From: Nitzschia sp. pyKryTriq1
Lineage: Eukaryota > Bacillariophyta > Bacillariophyceae > Bacillariales > Bacillariaceae
DNA: 52,500 nt
Direction: 5' to 3'
Assembly (NCBI GenBank): GCA_956465555.1
Contig: OY101119.1
Span: 1,598,129 to 1,650,628 of the forward strand
Shown one piece after another: positions 20,439-34,996 of the stretch. The position numbers and the translations under genes are program-made. The stretch's first letter is position 1. Each line of letters starts with the position of its first letter. A model generated the notes under the pieces. That model searched no databases, had not been told where the DNA came from, and worked only from the letters and a program-made list of their open reading frames with translations.

Positions 20439-21585
20439 ATGCTTCGATTTTCGCTTCTCCTCCTCCTTCTTTTAGGGGTTTCTCGGCAAGTACTGGGGTT
20501 CTCCATTTCCTCTACCAAGAAGGTGGGACGATGCCAACCGCCGGCACACCAAGTGCGGACATCGCCTCTTTTGATGGGACGTGCCGCTGCCGTTCGAGCC
20601 GCAACCAAGTCAAAAACTGACGCCAGAAAGGCCAAGGTAAACGCTGTTTTTGGCAAACGTATCATAATGGCGGTGAAGCAGGTAAGACAGACCTCAGCCG
20701 ATGAAATCGCTTGAAAACATTTATCACACAAGCACCACACAAGCTTATGAGATTTTCCGACCAACAAATTTTTTATCGGTAACTACCAGGGAGGCTCCGA
20801 CGATCCAAATGCCAACCGCTTGCTGGCTGATGTCATCAAGGCAGCCAAGGGTAACAGCGTTCCCGTGGATGTAAGTACAACTTTTAGGCCAAGACATGAA
20901 CAATCCATCCACACATGTCTCTAATCAGGAAAGCTCCCCCAACATTGTTTCCATAGAATATTAATCGTGCGATCAAACGGGCTACGGAGGGAACTGTTGG
21001 TGACTTCACAGCTGCCACATTTGAAGCTTATGGATTCGGTGGAGCCAGTTTTGTCATTAATGTATTGAGTGATAACGCCAATCGGGCAAATGCCGATGTA
21101 AGATCGACTGTCAACAAACGAAACGCTAAGATTGCTGAATCGGGATCTGTATTGTTCATGTACGACCGAAAGGGCAAGGTGGAGGTTGGAGCCGTTTTGG
21201 ACGAAGAGACACTTTTGGATGCAGCTATCGAAGCTGGAATCGACGACTTCTCGCTGGAAGAGGTAAGAGGACTGATAAACAACGTGTTGTCTACCCGCAT
21301 CAACAAGCTGTGAATGTGGGACCTCGGCTCATAGTTTTGCTTCTCGACAATGTCTAGGGCGACACCGAAGGGACATCCTTTGTTTACGTAGAGCCTACAG
21401 ATTCAGCTGCCATGGCAGAGGCCATCAAGGGCATGGGGCATGAAAAATGCAAGATGTCGCTCGTCTACGTGAGTAAAGCGCCTGTGGAGTGCTCAGAAGC
21501 AGATTTTGAAAAGAACATGCAAATTATTGAAGCGTTGGAAGAGCTTGACGATGTGGACAGTGTGGAACACAACATGTCGAATTGA
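20439..21585 (+). CDS. yebC: YebC/PmpR-TACO1 family protein, plastid-targeted
   Basis: Four exons: 20439-20681, 20790-20870, 20957-21262 and 21358-21585; 285 residues, all splices in phase. Residues 1-20 form a strong signal peptide (MLRFSLLLLLLLGVSRQVLG) followed by FSISS, the Phe expected in diatom plastid presequences. YebC motifs follow: GRAAAVRAATKSKTDARKAK, the GGSDDPNANRLL segment, NINRAIKRATEG, YGFGGASFVINVLSDN and RSTVNKRNAKIAESGSVLF. Bacterial members act as transcription regulators or in relieving ribosome stalling; mitochondrial TACO1 supports translation of proline-rich proteins. The stop codon lies inside a TTGAA pentamer run (21580-21600). Convergent with bioB, 123 bp apart. 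Confidence 0.93.
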
Positions 21586-21662
21586 ATTGAATTGAATTGA
21601 ATCATACCATACCAGTAGACCGTTGGAATCACCACAATAATTTATTATATCTCTAGTGCCAT

Positions 21663-21683
21663 ACTTTTCGCTGCTTTCTTACG
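21663..21683 (-). repeat. Dispersed motif, copy B, in the bioB 3' region
   Basis: On the minus strand GAAAGCAGCGAAAAGT lies 25-45 bp after the bioB stop codon, so it is probably in the 3' UTR. Confidence 0.7.
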
Positions 21684-21708
21684 CAGTAGTCTAGAGAGTA
21701 CGATTTTT

Positions 21709-23099
21709 CTAGGCGTACTGTTCGCTCTTTGCTTCAACTTTCGTAATAATAACTTTCCCAGCACTTTCGGCGGGTGCAACAAGAGGCCCCTTGTGAGCAG
21801 GTTTTCCTTTGAATCCAAATCTTTGAAACATGCGTTGGTCTTCATCAAATTCCGGATTGTCTGTCGTCAACAACTTGTCTCCGTTGAAGATCGAATTGGC
21901 TCCAGCTTGGAACATGAGAAACTGCTCGGCATGATTGAATGACATGCGGCCTGCCGATAATCGTACCATTGTACGAGGCATCACGATACGGGCAGTGGCA
22001 ATCACTCGCGCCATATCAAAAGCATCAACACTATCAATGACGTCGGCGTCTCCAAGTGGAGTCCCTTCGACTGCCACCAGTGCATTGATGGGTACACTCT
22101 CGGGATGTTCTGGAAGGGTTGCCAACACGTGGAGCAAGCCTACTCGGTCGCTCTCTTCCTCACCCAAACCAAGAATTCCACCGCAGCAGACACTGATGCC
22201 AGCATCACGAACGTTGGCAATAGTCTGCAACCGATCTTCATAGGACCGAGTGGTAATGACATTCGGGTAGTGCTCTGGAGAAGTGTCCAGGTTATGGTTG
22301 TAGGCGGAAAGCCCAGCCTCCTTGAGCTGCTTGGCTTGCTCGGCAGTCAACATGCCAAGAGTGCAACAGACTTCCATTCCCTATAGAAAGTAGGAACAAA
22401 AAATGAGCGAGCATGACCGGCGCACGACCAATAAAGATGGATACACCCTCGAAGCAATACGGCGATTACCATTCCATTGACTCCTCGGACCATTTCCAAG
22501 ATATGATTGAAGGCGTTCTTCTTGTTTCCCAGCTCTCTCCACGCAGCCCCCATACAGAAGCGAGTAGAACCAGCTTCTTTGGCGCGGGTAGCCGCCTCCA
22601 ACACCTCCTGAACCTTCATGGTCGGTGTGGGCTTGACGAACGTGTTGTGGCGTGTCGACTGGGAACAGTACGAGCAGTCCTCGGTGCAACCTCCCGTCTT
22701 GATGCTCAATAGCGTGCACTGCTGGACCTCCGATGGGTCCCAATACATGCGGTGGACGGTACTGGCACGGTACATAAGCTCATGGAAGGGCAGGCCGTAA
22801 ATATCGGCAATCTCTTGCTTGGTCCAATCATGGCGGACGGTGGCCGTGACACCTCCCATGGTACGAGACTCTTCTTCTTCGTAGAGAGCATTGCGTTCAA
22901 TCATATCGTTCGGAAGCCGCTGCGTGGAGGTAGGCGCTGGAGGCATCGCCGAGTACCGATCGACCACAACCTTCCGAGACACAGGTTGAGGAACTGTCGA
23001 CAAAACGCGGAGGGACATTCTTCCGACTGGATGCTGGGACCCTGCCGACGCAACTCGGCGGACGGCTTGGGAGAGCGCGAGACGTGATACTGAAACCAT
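21709..23099 (-). CDS. bioB: Biotin synthase
   Basis: Two exons, 23099-22470 and 22380-21709, with an 89-nt intron in phase 0; 433 residues. The first 45 or so residues ([20 protein letters not shown]...) are an Arg/Ser-rich presequence, probably mitochondrial. The radical SAM cluster motif C-x3-C-x2-C is C138-TED-C142-SY-C145, and [19 protein letters not shown] and GGILGLGEE follow as in all BioB proteins. The enzyme inserts sulfur into dethiobiotin using S-adenosylmethionine, a [4Fe-4S] and an auxiliary [2Fe-2S] cluster. The splice joins VNGM to GMEVCC, the conserved strand bearing another cluster-ligand cysteine. The C terminus runs about 20 residues past the usual end. Confidence 0.96.
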
Positions 23100-24949
23100 C
23101 GTATTGTGTCAGCTTTCCCTTTTAAGGATGACAATAAAACACTACGACTTTTATACCAATTCGGCGAAGTTGCTTTCAATTGAGACCACTCCGACGCGAG
23201 GTCGGGGTGATGCAAGTGCTGTACAAGTACAAGCAAATACGTTCGTACGGAGTAACAGTACCCGGTACGGTATTACGGGGAGCCATCATCGGCCTTCTTG
23301 TTGGATACAAGACGTATTTATTGGATCTTTGGAGCAACTCCTGCTCCTCCATCATCATAAAATGTACATGCGCGCATCATCGAGAGATCATGCGCGAACC
23401 ACACGCGCAGAAGACGAACTCCGTTCGTACCGGTACGTAATTAATCAGGAAAATACAACCGTAGTAGTATACCCTTTTATTATCCCTACAGTAACCACAG
23501 TCTACGTGGTCGTACCATCCTAGTATGGGACGGTATGAGATCGCATATTATGCGCATTTTGATAGGTATGAGATACAACTCGAAGTAGCACGTGCAGTCG
23601 TGTTTTTATGATGAAAATACAATCCGAACCACGCAGAAAACTCGCAAAACTGCTGTCAAAATACAACTTACTGGGACCCCTCGCAAGGCAACAACACCGA
23701 AGTGGTACCCGTACACTATCCATACAATGCCGTCGTCGTTCTTCTGACAGTGCCTTTCTTGTCGACTACCTAGTGCATAGGGCAAACAAAACAGTGACAG
23801 CCTTTCTACTACTATTAGGATCACTGCCGTTCTTCCAGCATGGGGCAGCCTTTTTAGAACTGCTGCCTTAGAAGTGAAAGCAATTTACGACTCGACAATG
23901 TGACCCTACGCATCTTTCTTGTTGACTACTACCTCGTGCAAAAGGCACATCACTTTTCTACAGTAATTTGACATCTCGTCACGAAAAGCACTTCATTAAA
24001 CTGGAGAATTGACGTTTATTTCTTCATAGTATTAGGAAGATAATGGTTGTGGTGGTTTATTGTTGAGTGTTGTACCGGTAGGTGGTTTGATGTTTGATGA
24101 TATGTTGCTCCTCGTCGTCATTTTGCTTGTTGCGCGTATGATTCTTCCGATTGAAGAGCGAGTTGATCGTATTCAAAATACAATTGCATATTGTAGGGAA
24201 ATATTTAAAATAAGGAAATGTTTTGGTAGTTCCTCCTGATCAGAGCATGATGGCTCCTTGCCAAACCACCCAGCAAGTATTGAAAATAGTACACCGTTGT
24301 TTGTCAGCAAACTTCTTGTTTCTGTTCTTTTGAGTGACTGATCTCAGTCTAGCCAGCCGATCGTACAAGTAGCTCCAGTCTTCACTTATCTAAAGCAACT
24401 CTTTCGATGGTTAGGACTTCAAGTGAGGAGGAGTCTTGTTGTCGTAATGTCAGATGACGTCATCGAGCCATCTGGTACTGTACTTGTATGGTATCAATTG
24501 AGAAGAAAAGGGTGAAAATTTCTTAGCTACAAGTACCGCTTCAGGTACAGAATAGTATACGGTACGGGTATGTAAGCGTAAGGTATTGTAACTCAATACC
24601 TTAGACGAGTAGCAAGACTTAAGTAGTAACTCGTCATGAGGGTGGAGGCTAGTAAATCCCAGGAAAATTCACTATACAATCTGTTGCGATGGAACGCACA
24701 GGTGCGCCCCAGTCGATCCAACACGCATTTTAGGAAGGAGTAGGAGTGCCCTACTAGTGCTGTACAATAGTCAATTGATTTTCCCGGAGACATTGTATGG
24801 AAGCGATAAGATTACATGCCGTGAAATGCGTCCCAACGCCACTAGACGGTATCCTATCTACGATGCTAGTGTACCGTGTAAAACAAACAACAAATACGTC
24901 CATCGACGCGTCCGGGGTGGGTAGTATTTTTTCGCTAGTAGACAGGTGT
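23100..24949. other. 1.85-kb spacer, no gene supported
   Basis: It is AT-richer than its flanks. An imperfect direct repeat (TTTCTTGTCGACTACCTAGTGCA near 23755 versus TTTCTTGTTGACTACTACCTCGTGCA near 23917), a TGACGTCA at 24455 and scattered GTAC motifs are seen. Short frames (for example 23608-23871) lack protein-like features. Confidence 0.45.
24455..24462. promoter_or_regulatory. TGACGTCA palindrome (CRE-like)
   Basis: A perfect octamer in GATGACGTCATC, which is palindromic over 12 bp. It lies far from both neighbouring start codons, so a role is doubtful. Confidence 0.25.
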
Positions 24950-25486
24950 TTACTCTTGCAATGCTGCACGCTTCGCCTTGTGCTTGGCAATAGATGCTCC
25001 TGTACCTCGGACCTTCTTTCCCTTGTTCTTGGCCTCTTTGATGGCCTTACGGGATTTTTCCTTCTTCTCCGCAACTCCCTTTGTTACCAGTCTGTGCTTT
25101 GGCTCGAACTTAATCATGGACTCCTCGTTATCATAAATAACACAGAAGCCTGTGCTCTTGCCTCCACCAAACTTGGTTCGGAAGCCGAAAAGAAGTGTCA
25201 GCTTGGTGTCCGCCTTGTACATGCCCGCAAGGAGGTCGCAAAGCTCCGACTTGGCCACATTCGCTCTCCCCGGATGAATTACATCAACAATCATCTACAA
25301 ATAAAAAGACTGATGTGAGAAAACAAGATATCTCAAAAGTAACGGGTGAAGCTTCCTGGTTCTGAGCCTCAACAAGCGCAGCGCAACATGTCGTGATAAC
25401 TACCACCCTAATTGACACACCTGCTTTCGGGAAAGAAGCGGATTGCGCTTGAATTTGCGGGTCTTAATAATAACAGCGTCACTCAT
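24950..25486 (-). CDS. RPS24: 40S ribosomal protein eS24
   Basis: Two exons, 25486-25421 (MSDAVIIKTRKFKRNPLLSRKQ, positions shown by the splice after Gln22) and 25294-24950; 136 residues. MIVDVIHPGRANVAK and LLFGFRTKFGGGKSTGF are diagnostic for eS24. The tail is Lys/Ala-rich, as usual. The protein belongs to the small subunit and is needed for 18S rRNA maturation. The intron after the first 22 codons is 126 nt, with a GTGTGT donor. Confidence 0.96.
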
Positions 25487-26395
25487 GGTATTTCAGTTTT
25501 ACAATCAAGAAAACAAGAAATACAAGGCTACAGATCGAGAGAAGATGGGAACGACAATGGCGTGCCCCGTCCTTTCGTTGTTTTAGAGTACCCAGACTAC
25601 TTGTACAGTCCGAGCGAAAAACCGTGGTGGGTAGCGCTACCGTTACGGCAGCATTCCAAGTAAAAGGAAAGAGGTAAGAATAGTACAGAATTAGATTTTC
25701 AGAGAGACTAAGTATGTTCATTTCGAAGTTCAGCTAGGAAACCCGGATATTATTTTGATTCTTATGATGCCCAACCTTACCGTACGAGTACCCGGTACGC
25801 ATACTCGTACCGGTGGGGTATGATGCCATCGACGGCGATCGGGAAACGAAGGCCTGTGTCTGTACTGTAGTGGTACCTGGTACTGTACCGGGTACCGGTA
25901 TGACATACAAGTACGAGTAGTGTTCGTTGATGGAATAGACTTCACTTGTTCATTCACGGATCCCATATGTAAAGGGACTCGTGTCTGTCCGTTGTATGAT
26001 ATTATTTGAACAGTATCAGTACCGCAGGTAGACCGTACCGGTACTGTACAAGTACGTAGAGTACCGTACCAGGTACAGTAGACTGCTCCTGCCTGTCTTC
26101 TGTTGTTCTTGTTGTCTGTTGTCATCTTTTTCTGTTCTCTCGCTTCTACTGTATCTCTCTCATCTCGCATCATCATCGAACTGCTGGTTCCTTTATTCTC
26201 TCATACAGCGCAGCGATCGTCCTCCTTTCTTTTCTCAGCCTCAACATCGCATTCTTCCACCAAAGATCTTGACTCTTGGTTCAATTTTCTCAAGTACTGG
26301 TACTTGCAAGCTTCACGACGCATTTATTTGGATAAACTTCTCAATTCTCAACGCTCGTCATTTTATTTTCGTTTCGTGACGAAGATAGCCCAAGT
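25487..26395. other. Spacer between divergent RPS24 and the gene at 26396
   Basis: The dominant feature is a GTAC-rich stretch (25778-26085) with many TACCGGTA and GTACTGTAC palindromes. It creates long but meaningless open frames on the minus strand. A pyrimidine-rich leader (TTCTCTC-type, 26100-26250) precedes the next gene. Confidence 0.5.
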
Positions 26396-26956
26396 ATGGC
26401 TCCCCGACGACTCTCTTCCGGTGGACAATACATGCTAATTGTTTTATCACTTGCTCTGGTGGCTGTATTCGCGGCTCCACTTGTTTCACTTCGTCATCCA
26501 AATAATTTGTCAGAATGGAACGAGCATCGACATCTTCAAGTGACCGGAGCGTTGGATTGGCCCTCCTCGAATCCTCCGGCCCATGATAGCGATGATGTAC
26601 CTACCCAAGACCAGCGGACCCAAGAGGACACTGCATCTGCTGGCACTCCTCCGGAAGTGTCGACGATGACGCAATCGGGATCCAACACACCGACAGACGA
26701 AACAAGACTTGGCGTCAATGCAAATGACGTCGACATGTCACGGCAAAATAGTCACGTCACCCTTGGAACCATACTTTTGGTGATACTTGCATTGTCGATG
26801 GTTGTGTTTGTTGTTCTTGTTTTCAAAAGACGGCAAGAGTTGGCGCGATGGCGAGAATACAGAACACATCAAATTTTGCGAGCTCAAGATGAAGCCTTTG
26901 ACACCAATTATGATGAAGCATTTGATCTAGAGCTCGTGGAAGGATCTATATCTTGA
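26396..26956 (+). CDS. Small single-pass membrane protein, unknown
   Basis: A single exon of 186 residues. The N terminus has a basic stretch and a hydrophobic core (QYMLIVLSLALVAVFAAPLV, about 11-30), suggesting a cleaved signal peptide or anchor. Residues 45-120 are acidic and Ser/Thr/Pro-rich, probably a disordered, exposed region. A clear transmembrane helix covers about 122-143, followed at once by KRRQELARWR, which fits a cytosolic side by the positive-inside rule, and a short acidic tail with a repeated D-E-A-F-D element. A type I membrane topology is likely. I recognise no family. Confidence 0.75.
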   Translation: MAPRRLSSGGQYMLIVLSLALVAVFAAPLVSLRHPNNLSEWNEHRHLQVTGALDWPSSNPPAHDSDDVPTQDQRTQEDTASAGTPPEVSTMTQSGSNTPTDETRLGVNANDVDMSRQNSHVTLGTILLVILALSMVVFVVLVFKRRQELARWREYRTHQILRAQDEAFDTNYDEAFDLELVEGSIS

Positions 26957-27565
26957 GAATGGGAATGACACAGAAGTCTAAGGATGGTCCACCGATGAAT
27001 TTCCCGAGTATGCTACTGTTGGAGAACCCGTTTTCTTGATACCAAATCAGCATGCCAGGTGGTCTGCCTGATCAGTTGACGCGGTCTCCTCATTGCCCTT
27101 AAAGTACTCGTACACCGGGAGCATCACCTGAAGAGGGAAGTGTTTACTTTGCAGGTCGAAATTTTATTTGTCGGCTTTCCTGGGGAAGGTCCGGAGAATG
27201 GATTCATCGAACAACTATTCCTGGCGGAGCTCGTCATTGGAGAAAAGGTCATGTATAGACAAAGATATACATACCGGTACGAAGTACGAGTATACTTTAG
27301 CAGTAGTATTGTACCCAACCAAGTTTCACTTTCTGGTGCAGCGAGAAGACTCTAGACTAGCATTTCAATATGAAATATGAAAGGAAAGCTGCTGATAGCA
27401 ATACGAAATTAAAACATTAGTAAAACATATTACTATTGGGGTGGTGTGTGTCTTCTTTAAAGGTTTCAGTACTGGTACTGTCTGGTAGACTACCTGTATT
27501 TACAGTAAAGTGCGGCACGGTAAACTTTATAAAACAAAGAAAACGAACACGTACAGCCTTCGTTC
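26957..27565. other. Spacer between convergent genes
   Basis: It holds the 3' regions of the small membrane protein and the desaturase. A frame at 27140-27355 is open over about 70 codons but lacks features of a gene. Confidence 0.45.
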
Positions 27566-28672
27566 CTAGGCGGCCTTCTTGTTGGCCCGCTTGACTCGAC
27601 TGTAGGGACCGATATCAAGCTTGAAGATATAGTCATAAATAACACCACTCCACGAGTTATAAGAATGCAAATCGTCATAAAACTCAGGAGCCATACGCCT
27701 CACCATGGGCAGCTTAAATCCGGGCACCCTAGGGAAATCGTGGTGTTCGTTGTGATAACCTTTCGAGCAATTATAAGAGACAAAAAACCGATCGATGAGT
27801 AAAATCGTTTTGGACGAGGAAAAGAATACAAAGAAACGTTCCTACGGTGTTCGTAAAATACCAGGTACAGTCAAATCAATAGACAGGTACCGAACCGTCG
27901 GGGACTTACCGACATTAAAGGTGACATAGTTCAAAAGTCCATAGTATGAGTATGTCTCTTGGCCCTCTTTGAAGACGTAGTGCTCCGAGATGAAGTGTCC
28001 GGCAACAGGGTGGATGCCCATGCCAAGGAGAGTTGCGGCCAAGTTAAAGATCAGAGCCTTGACACCGAAAAAATACGCAAAAGCAATATCAAAGGCAATC
28101 GTCGTTGTGATATTTGCAAGCTCGTGCAAACACATGGGCTTGGGATTCACCAGGAGCGGACGCAGCGCATAAAAGGCTGGCTGCAGGATAACCCAGAGGA
28201 TCTTTTTGAGAGTCGTGTTGAAGGTTTGCCCCTCCCAGTCGGTGGGGACGTCGACGTCGATGACATCGACTCCTTGCGAATAGTGGTGTTCCAAGTGGTA
28301 CTTCTTGAAGGTGACGCACGAGGGCAGGCCTTGAGCGCAGTTGGCAACCATCCCCAGCAATTCGTTGTAAATCGTCGTTTTGAAGCACAGGTTGTGGGAC
28401 AATTCGTGGTTGCCGAGTGACAGCCAGTGCGTCAACGTTCCCCCCAGCGACCAGCAGAGGAGGAACCACTTCCAGCCATCTAGATTCGTGGCGTAGACGG
28501 CGAGGCCTAGTTGTGCAGCAACTATTGCTAAAATCATTGGCAACAAACGAATATCCGGTCCATACAATTCCTTGATTTCGGGGTGCTTCGCCAGGATGGC
28601 TTTGCGGCGGGAGTGGTGAGGTTCATCGGTTCCTACCCGATGGAAGGCTACGGAGGAGACTTTTTGTCCCAT
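27566..28672 (-). CDS. Sphingolipid delta-4 desaturase (dihydroceramide desaturase)
   Basis: Two exons, 28672-27910 and 27759-27566, phase 1, 150-nt intron; 318 residues, the normal length. The start MGQKVSS fits the family's N-terminal Met-Gly (often myristoylated). All three histidine boxes are present: HELSH (89-93), HLEHH (126-130) with [18 protein letters not shown] after it, and, made by the splice, HNEHH (257-261) followed by DFPRVPG. YNSW and GPYSRVKR end the protein. The enzyme introduces the trans-4 double bond of dihydroceramide at the ER membrane, using di-iron and cytochrome b5. An in-frame ATG at 28954 would add 94 residues of atypical sequence, and I reject it. Confidence 0.95.
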
Positions 28673-29332
28673 TTTGTGTACTCGTAGGTCTAGTCTTTTT
28701 CGTTCTCTTGAATGCCAAGAGTTGCAAAATAATGCGAGGTGGTTAGCGTTGGTGTAATTATTTATTATTTGTAATGAATCGTCGTCAGTTAACACTTCTC
28801 TGGTTGGCGAGTTACAAAGTACTCGTAGCGCACACGTCTGCGCTGTTTTCGCGGAAGCTGGATTTTTGACTTCGGATTGATGATACTGTACGAACGGTAC
28901 CAGTACCTGGTACCGGTCGGTATGTACCGTACTATTTTTTTCAAATTCGTCCAATGACAGTTACGCCTGCCTCGCTTTTTTTAGTCGGTGAAGTCAAAGT
29001 ACAATACCGGTACAGTTAGAGTGTAGTACCTATGGGTTGTTGTTGTTACTACGAGGGAGTATGTTACCCGTTGTTGTTGTTGTTGTTGCTACTCATACCG
29101 TACCTGGTACCAAGACAGGTACAGTACCTGTACTGTACCGGTACAGTACTCAGTACTCAGTACTCAGTACTTACTGGTACATTACCAGGTACGAGTAAAG
29201 TACTGTACCAGTTCCTGCACTGTATTCCTACAGTACAGGAGTACTGTGCTGTACAAGTTGACAAGTAGTGCAGTTCTCCTTCAGGGCTTCATTTGCTTTT
29301 CCAACTTTTAACTTCATTTTGATCACATTTGC

Positions 29333-29352
29333 AGGCCCCTATTTAGGGGCCT
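29333..29352. repeat. Short perfect hairpin
   Basis: AGGCCCCTA, two T, TAGGGGCCT: a 9-bp stem with a 2-nt loop, followed by a related AAGGGCCT. A similar sequence (CCTTTTAGGGG) occurs at 35431. Confidence 0.7.
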
Positions 29353-30088
29353 CTATAAGGGCCTGGAAGACTTTAACGCCTCTTAGTCTCCGCTAGTAAA
29401 AACATGATGTTTCTGCCACGACCATGTCATCTCATCATCCTGCCTCGGGCCTGCAGCAGCACGACTGTTCTTGTCGCCACTCTACCTCCTGCTGCCTGGG
29501 TGGGAGGGCGTTTTGGGCTCTCAAAAATGAAGAAGTGCATGGGTCACAAGAGGAGAAGTAGAATTTGGGTCACGCTCGAGTAATTGGGTCACGCTCGAAT
29601 CACGGGTGTCGTCATTTTTTTTGTGTCTTGGTGATCTCGTAGGCGGAGTAGATTAGTGAGCGTGATTATTAGACTACAGGTGGTACATACCACACTAACT
29701 GTAGAAGTTGGATGACCGGGTGTGCGCGGTCACAGCTGCGCGGGAAGGATAGTAGTCTTCTGTACGGGGGGGGAGTACCGGTACCGGTAGGTACTGTACC
29801 AGGTACTCGTACAGTACCAGTACTCGTACCCAGGGGTACATTGTACCCCTGCTCGTACCGGTACAAGTTGGTGCTCCTTCAGGCCATCAAAAAAATCCAA
29901 AGCCGCGTCTTCATTATTTTTGTATTCTTCACCATAAAATTGAAAATAATCAGTACTTGTACTTTGTACTTGTACAATAAACCTCTATTGTCGGCCATCC
30001 AACCACATTTCATACTCGTAGAGCAACGAGTAAGAGCTCAAAGCCCACAGCATCTACCAGCGTTTTGCGACCGCCCCCAATACCGCTG

Positions 30089-30123
30089 CAATACAATACA
30101 ATACAATACAATACAATACAATA
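30089..30123. repeat. CAATA pentamer repeat, about seven units
   Basis: A tandem CAATA run 60 bp upstream of the gyrB start codon, probably in its leader. Shorter CAATACAATACA is found directly before the eIF3m start codon. Confidence 0.9.
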
Positions 30124-30182
30124 AATACCCGACTGGGAGTACCAGGTACTTTGAACTTGTACTCGTACCAAGACAACCGAAA

Positions 30183-32903
<2,721 letters not shown>

Positions 32904-33251
32904 TTTAAAGTGGCGATTGCTATAGAATAATAAAGCACTCCTCCTGCCCTAGGACTTCATCGCCGTAGCTGAAGATGGACAGTTGAGCGTGTAAAAAGAT
33001 CAAAGGTACTAACTAGAGGGGTAACTAACACATAAAGATCACAATAACTCCTTACTAATGTTAGTAGTTGTACTTTAGTTTGTCACCTCTGGTAGCAAAT
33101 TGATATCATAAATAATGCCGTAGCTCAATAATACTATGAGATAAGTCTCTCGGCTAATATTGCATAAGGCTACGATGCCAGTGGAAGCAGTAGGACAACC
33201 AAGACTGTTTGTCTGCAGACGGCTGCAAATCAAGGGATTAGAGCAACTGTT
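32904..33251. other. Spacer between convergent genes
   Basis: AT-rich 3' sequence. A candidate poly(A) signal AATAAAG lies at 32928-32934. No gene is seen. Confidence 0.5.
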
Positions 33252-34996
33252 TCAGAACGTGTTGCCACCTGTTTTTTCCATCAGCCACCCTTCTAGTGCG
33301 GTCGCAGTTCGCGGTATTGAAGTTGGGACAGGGTTGTTGCTCGAGGAGTCCCTTTTCCCCCTGGCTGCGTCCAGATCCAATCCAGAACTCAGGTGAATTG
33401 GCGGCCTCTGAAAATTGAATGTTGCATTCCTTGTCGGTTTTGCTTCTTCTAGTGAAAGCAGATCCCGAGATGGATCACCTGCCTGCATTGGGGCAGGATG
33501 GTTAGCAAGTTTTCCGTCCCTGCCCCAGATAGGACCTCTACCAAAATCGCCGAAGGTCGCGTTCCTTGGGCCGGATCCGAAATCGCCAGCATGGGGTCTC
33601 CCGAAAGACTTGAAACTTCGAAGTCGGGCAGATGTGTCTGCAACACGCTGCCTCTTTGGTGAGGGAAATGCGGAAGCCTTGACTTTGAGAAGGTCGGTAC
33701 GGTGATCCCACTGCACAGATCGCGACTTGCGGGTTTTCTCTAGTCCAGCATTCCCGTCAGGTTTCCCAACTCCACCTTGGAGGACACTGTTCAATTTCAG
33801 GGCAGATGATCGGGCCTTCTGAAGCCGATGGGCAGGCTGGCTTGTACTGCCTTCGGCATTACCAGAACCAGATGATAGATTTAGCGCACTGCTGAACCCG
33901 GACAGAGTGGCCGTTTCTGCTCCAAACTCGTCCTCTGGTATTGACCCAACCTTTGAGTCCACCTTGGAATCCATGGGTACCGATGATTCAGCTGCAGAGG
34001 TGGCCTTGGCAACGGCTTTGAACACAATCATTCTAGCTTGCTGCACCATTGAATCTAACATTGCTCCTGTGTCCAATCTAATATCCACCTTCACTAGACC
34101 TGTGTTGCCACCGATCTGACTAGATCTTTCAAAGTTTCCTACGAGGTGGGCAATGAGACATGGTTATGAGTCCAGAAAAGTCCAACGATTCGGTGCCTGT
34201 AGCACTAAGGCCGCAGTCTATTCTCACCTGAAATTGTTCCTGGGGCGCGTAGGGTCACCATGTCAACCTTGCCTTGGATGGAGATTTCCATGTCAACCTC
34301 CAGAAGCAGCGGTAGGATTACATCCGCCTCTTTGTGTTGACCAGCTGCAGACGGCGGCAGAGGAATCGTTTTGAAGGCAGTTTTAGCTGAATGGACTTTG
34401 ATAATCGACGATAGCATGCTAAGCAGCCGGGAACGGCTAGCTGAGTCCCCCGTGGTTAAAGAGTGACGGAGGAGGAGAAGTGTCCAAGCACGCACTCTCG
34501 AGTCGACGAGAGACGAGAAAGAATCCGACACGTTCTTGGATATTGCACTAGATGCGTACACAACCGACGATTTCGTCCAGGACGTTAGTGAACCTAAGCT
34601 CTGCGCTGCTTTCTGCTCTACTTGGGCTGCCTTGGCGGACGCGTCAGCAGCGTTGTTTAAAACTGAGGCAGCCATTTGAGGCACGGCCTTCTCCCCTGCC
34701 CCGGTCATGATGACCTCCGTATGCCGATGCTCGCCTACTTTCGGCAAGGGCCCCACACCCACCTCTTCGTCCACCTTCCTCATATCTAATGAAGGAAGAG
34801 TGCATATCACTTCGTGACTCTCAATAGATTTCGACAGGCACATGAGCAGTTCTCGCGAAGCAGCGGCTCCCGGATCTGCACTCACAAGCGACGATGCCAC
34901 TGAGTCCTTTTGAATTCCCTTCGTGCCCAGAAGGGCAGCAAACCTTGAAACCACCTGCTCCTGTTCGGCAACACTAAACATCCTCTCGGTCTCCAT
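33252..34996 (-). CDS. Two-exon protein of unknown function
   Basis: Exons 34996-34228 and 34138-33252, phase 1, 89-nt intron; 551 residues. The start METERMFSVAEQEQVV is chosen because the upstream in-frame region is made of GTAC-repeat sequence. Residues 1-70 are helical and partly conserved-looking; about 125-200 are Ala/Ser-rich with heptad-like spacing (LNNAADASAKAAQVEQKAA), suggesting a coiled coil. Residues 230-300 contain alternating hydrophobic stretches (ADVILPLLLEVDMEISIQGKVDMV, given here by its ends at about 235-258) that look like a beta-rich fold. The C-terminal half is disordered and basic, with repeated F-G-D-F-G and G-R-G-P elements. I do not recognise the family. Confidence 0.78.

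Larger units (their letters stand above)
28673..30182. other. Spacer between divergent desaturase and gyrB genes
   Basis: Rich in GTAC palindromes (28890-28930, 29100-29250, 29775-29870), including a tandem CAGTACT (29145-29170). It also contains a 9-bp-stem hairpin at 29333 and a CAATA run just before gyrB. I see no gene. Confidence 0.5.

Noticed and set aside
25730-26176. 148-codon minus-strand frame
   Set aside because: It is produced by GTAC repeats, giving runs of Tyr, Arg, Val and Pro.
28673-28954. 94-residue N-terminal extension of the sphingolipid desaturase
   Set aside because: The family starts at the Met-Gly at 28672, and the upstream part includes GTAC-repeat promoter sequence.
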